Assembly (NCBI RefSeq): GCF_001112925.1
Contig: NZ_CPYD01000005.1
Span: forward strand, 248,001-312,000
Source: Yersinia nurmii
GTDB taxonomy: Bacteria; Pseudomonadota; Gammaproteobacteria; Enterobacterales; Enterobacteriaceae
DNA length: 64,000 nt
Direction of reading: 5' to 3'
The notes under the pieces are model-generated. The model did not search any database. It saw only the letters and a list, made by a program, of their open reading frames with translations, and was not told the origin of the DNA. A program made the position numbers and the translations under genes. Of this stretch, positions 62,201 to 64,000 are shown one piece after another. How positions within the stretch are numbered: the first letter of the stretch is position 1; each line of letters opens with the position of its first letter.

Positions 62201-64000
62201 GCCAAAAGCCATACCAGCGAAGCGGCAGCCAATACGGAAACCGTTAATAGCCGTGAGACTAAAGGTAACGCAGGTCTACGTGTTTATACCTCCACGGGCA
62301 GCGATATCAGTGCCGATGCTAAAGGCGAAGGCGGTACTACCCGTAGCGAAAAAACCTCCAGCAACGCGGTCACTGGCAAGATTAAAGCGGCCGATGGCAT
62401 TAGTATCAAGGTCAAAGAAGACGCAACTTATCAGGGCACCGCTCTGGATGCAGGTACGGGTAAAACCAGCGTCAAAGCCGGTGGGGATATCAAATTCGAT
62501 CAGGCTACGGATACCAGCAGCGAGAGCCATAAAGGCTTTAACGTTAAGCTTTCTGCTAAAGGCGGCACCACGCCAGAGAGCAAGAACTTCGGCCTTGGTT
62601 TGGGCGGCGGTACAGACAACGGCAGCAGCAGCGCTTCCGATGCCAAAGTGAGTCAACTCGCGGGTAAACAAGGCGTAGAACTGGATTCTGGCCGTGATTT
62701 AACGCTGAAAGGCAGCCTGATTGGTGGCAAAGAGCAGCCAACCGGCGATGTCACGCTGAAAGCCGCTGGTAAGGTTGATTTGCAAGCCGCTGAATCCACC
62801 AGCAGCAAAGAAAATACCAAGCTATCTGGCAACATCAATGTCGGCACCAGCAGTACCGATTCTAAAACCAAGAGCGGCGGCGGTTTCAATCTGGGCGGCG
62901 ACGTTAACTTCGATAAAGTCGATGAATCAGCTACGATTCGTCAGGGTAGTAAAATCGACAGCAAAGGGACGCTGAAGATTGAATCCGGCAGCGATGACAA
63001 ACAGGCTATCCATTTGCAAGGCACCGAAGTCACCAGCAAAACAACGGTTCTGGATGCTAAAAAAGGTGGCATAGTGCTGGAGTCAGCGCAAAACGAAGAG
63101 AAGAAAAACAACTGGAATCTGGGTCTGAAGGGCAGCGCAGGTATTTCTCAATCTTATGATAAGAATGACAAAGGCGTAGTCGACAGCGAATCTGGCAAAG
63201 ACTCTCATAACGTTAGCGCGGGTATCAACATCGGCGTTGAGAAAAAAGATGCGGTTAAACAACAGAATACCAAGATTAATACCGGTAATCTGACGTTGAA
63301 CAGCGGAAAAGACACCACGTTGGCTGGCGCCAAAGTGACTGCGGATAAAGTGACCGGTGATGTAGGTGGCGATCTGCGTGTCGAAAGCCGTAAAGATCGT
63401 GAAACCGGCGTCAAAGTTGGCGTGGATTTAGGTTTAAGCCACACCAATAAAAAAGAAGATAATCTGGTGACTCGCGTTTCTAATGCCAGCCCGGTAGGGA
63501 AGGAAAAAATTAAAAACGCTTTGGAAACTAAAGCGAATAAAGCCTTTGATAAGGTTGAAGATAAGTACAATAAATTCGCTCACAAAAACGACCCTAAGCA
63601 AGACACCACCAATGCCGTGAGCTTTAGTAAAGCCAACGATAAAGTGACCTTGCCAGAGAAATTGGTTGAGGAAAAAACTGACAGCGCTATTTGGGATAAA
63701 GGCGCTCGTTGGGCGGGTAACAAAGTGAAAAATAAAGTCGTTGGCCCGGCAGAAGAAATTGGTCTGGGCGGTCACTTCAAAGTTAACGCTAACGTGGTAA
63801 ATAACGATGCCATTAACGAAACCTCAGCAATCAGCGGTAAAGAAGGCGTAACGCTGAATGTGAAAGGTAACACTCTGTTAAACGGCGGAAAAATAAGCAG
63901 TGAGCAAGGCAAAGTTGACCTAAAAACCAAAGCTCTTGAGCTACAGGAGATTAAAGGTAACAACTATCAGGGCGGCGGCAGCGTTAATCTTGCGCCAACC
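59210..64000 (+). CDS. Two-partner secretion exoprotein (filamentous haemagglutinin / CdiA-like), 3' end beyond window
   Basis: Open for 1,597 codons to the window edge with no stop. The ATG at 59210 has AGGAG 8 bases upstream; an ATG 4 bases earlier hits a stop after four codons. Signal peptide to about residue 29 (YA-ADIVGAGD). TPS domain follows to about residue 270, with the NPNGI motif at 140-144 and CDGC at 146-149. The rest is filamentous haemagglutinin-type beta-helix repeats (DLTLKGS, GDVTLKAAGKVDLQAAE patterns), rich in Lys, Thr, Ser and Gly, and almost without Cys. Secreted by the neighbouring TpsB. Adhesin or contact-dependent toxin cannot be decided without the C-terminus. Confidence 0.92.
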   Translation, partial: MKTKKFKLSPAGKLVASLAIIFASLGAAYAADIVGAGDAAHNPTISSAANGAAVVDIVAPSASGLSHNQYDSFNVNKPGAVLNNSLTDGTSQLAGQLNANANLGGNAAKVILNEVISRNPSLLLGKQEIFGMAADYVLANPNGIACDGCGFINTNRSSLVVGNPLVEKGELNGFNTFNNTHALSIGKGGLDADRALDLIAPRISAEGRISSPEQVYALTGENRVSAKGEILESRNTQKAGALDSYYLGSMQAGRIRLISTAEGSGVKIGNEISTFRLANGQVNVGDIDVASKGNLELEAAKLKGADIRLTGKNIVSKGKIISDSHNRNDSDNYDTWWSGKYVNNRDSSQRLQETSISGNDISIVAKQNNTLTGAYVQGRDVTLQGGNLKLDGQKLTQTDGHTDNRDRGAWRRNTNKESEKVEQVGTTVYAHRNAKLMADEGDIVISGSQVYANNDLSVNAKHDLHLSGLTESQTVRENGRRKNDTSRLLTGSWSNSTTTEDLKTTKLTAGTGNLGLSAGGNITSKGAEVRAKKDLIVTADKQINIDVQKTANQKTVKNDIVVWGGIGGGDDKDNGNKKEVSHSSDFSSEGKLLVSGNQGVKVTGSKVTAKEGAFVETKNGGLVIDNAISLTTDKVDQRTGTVFNITKDSKKANNSTEQSTGSELKSDADLKLFSQQDTTIVGSLVNSADELGIKTLGNLNVKSAVEQQKIDEKNTSLKVDAYAKEHSDKQYRAGLRIEHTSETEKTDSAKNKAATLSGGSVKIESDKDVTFTGSKLETTKGDAKISGTHVAFLAAEDKTTSDKTSTKIGGGAYYTGGIDKAGSGVEVGYENSKTHTDANKAVTSSSNVAGNFTVEAKGDLTNQGTQHKVGGKLTQEAANVNNLAAKNTESSKTETLKIGAEVGANVDYSGITRPVEKAINKVGKLDVLGAASDLGDIGLPNVGIDVGANGSSSDVTKNSAKAVVTSVQAGSITTKTTGAVKDQGTQYEATKGGVTIEAKSHTSEAAANTETVNSRETKGNAGLRVYTSTGSDISADAKGEGGTTRSEKTSSNAVTGKIKAADGISIKVKEDATYQGTALDAGTGKTSVKAGGDIKFDQATDTSSESHKGFNVKLSAKGGTTPESKNFGLGLGGGTDNGSSSASDAKVSQLAGKQGVELDSGRDLTLKGSLIGGKEQPTGDVTLKAAGKVDLQAAESTSSKENTKLSGNINVGTSSTDSKTKSGGGFNLGGDVNFDKVDESATIRQGSKIDSKGTLKIESGSDDKQAIHLQGTEVTSKTTVLDAKKGGIVLESAQNEEKKNNWNLGLKGSAGISQSYDKNDKGVVDSESGKDSHNVSAGINIGVEKKDAVKQQNTKINTGNLTLNSGKDTTLAGAKVTADKVTGDVGGDLRVESRKDRETGVKVGVDLGLSHTNKKEDNLVTRVSNASPVGKEKIKNALETKANKAFDKVEDKYNKFAHKNDPKQDTTNAVSFSKANDKVTLPEKLVEEKTDSAIWDKGARWAGNKVKNKVVGPAEEIGLGGHFKVNANVVNNDAINETSAISGKEGVTLNVKGNTLLNGGKISSEQGKVDLKTKALELQEIKGNNYQGGGSVNLAPT

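Noticed and set aside
59614-63963. Many minus-strand ORFs opposite the TPS exoprotein
   Set aside because: Repeat-rich coding sequence leaves the other strand poor in stops; products are low-complexity and lack start signals.

Overview
The window is bacterial chromosome from an enterobacterium, most likely a Yersinia or a close relative in the Yersiniaceae. From about 21.8 kb to 57 kb the gene order follows the E. coli 91-92 minute region (ssb, uvrA, yjbR, tyrB, alr, dnaB, qor, pspG, dusA, zur, yjbJ, lexA, dgkA, plsB, ubiA, ubiC, malM, lamB, malK, malE, malF, malG, psiE, pgi, lysC). The protein sequences are as close as expected within Enterobacterales. The bile-acid-type transporter after lysC looks almost the same as the structurally studied Yersinia frederiksenii protein, as far as I can recall it. 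Species is not certain. I see no rRNA, tRNA, insertion sequence or CRISPR array.

Layout. 0-8 kb: the 3' part of a lipid A acyltransferase (lpxP); a cidA-cidB-carbonic anhydrase run divergent from a LysR regulator with a perfect operator palindrome between them; a CPA1 Na+/H+ antiporter (yjcE); a guanine/hypoxanthine permease (ghxP) with two PurR-like operators; a glutathione transferase. 8.2-21.6 kb: a complete ter (tellurite resistance/stress) locus inserted into the backbone between ssb and the gst-ghxP-yjcE block. One arm is terZABCDE plus terF (minus strand). The divergent arm (plus strand) encodes an ATP-grasp ligase, a phosphoribosyltransferase with a TRSP domain, a HAD phosphatase, a StiP/PELOTA protein and an HpcH/HpaI aldolase, then a small ORF and terW. 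This second arm is the nucleoside-like-metabolite module predicted in silico from ter neighbourhoods; its product is unknown. A HAD-IB phosphatase and an orphan small protein flank the locus.

21.8-36 kb: DNA repair and replication backbone. The divergent ssb/uvrA pair shares an SOS box, lexA carries two tandem LexA boxes, and pspG has a textbook sigma-54 promoter. Some genes found here in E. coli (dinF between lexA and yjbJ; aphA and yjbQ between tyrB and yjbR) are absent. 36-40 kb: membrane lipid and ubiquinone genes (dgkA, plsB, ubiA with a TTG start, ubiC).

40.7-49.6 kb: the maltose/maltodextrin regulon. A divergent MalT/CRP-type control region separates malE-malF-malG from malK-lamB-malM. 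The malK operon begins with an unusual extra gene: a shortened GH13 (alpha-amylase family) protein whose catalytic residues are gone, overlapping malK by 8 bases. 49.7-57 kb: psiE, pgi, a second Na+/H+ antiporter with a C-terminal nucleotide-binding-like domain, a lysine riboswitch with lysC, and panS. 57.4 kb to the end: a two-partner secretion pair, a complete FhaC/CdiB-type outer-membrane transporter and the first 1,597 codons of its exoprotein, which runs off the window so its C-terminal effector region, if any, cannot be seen.
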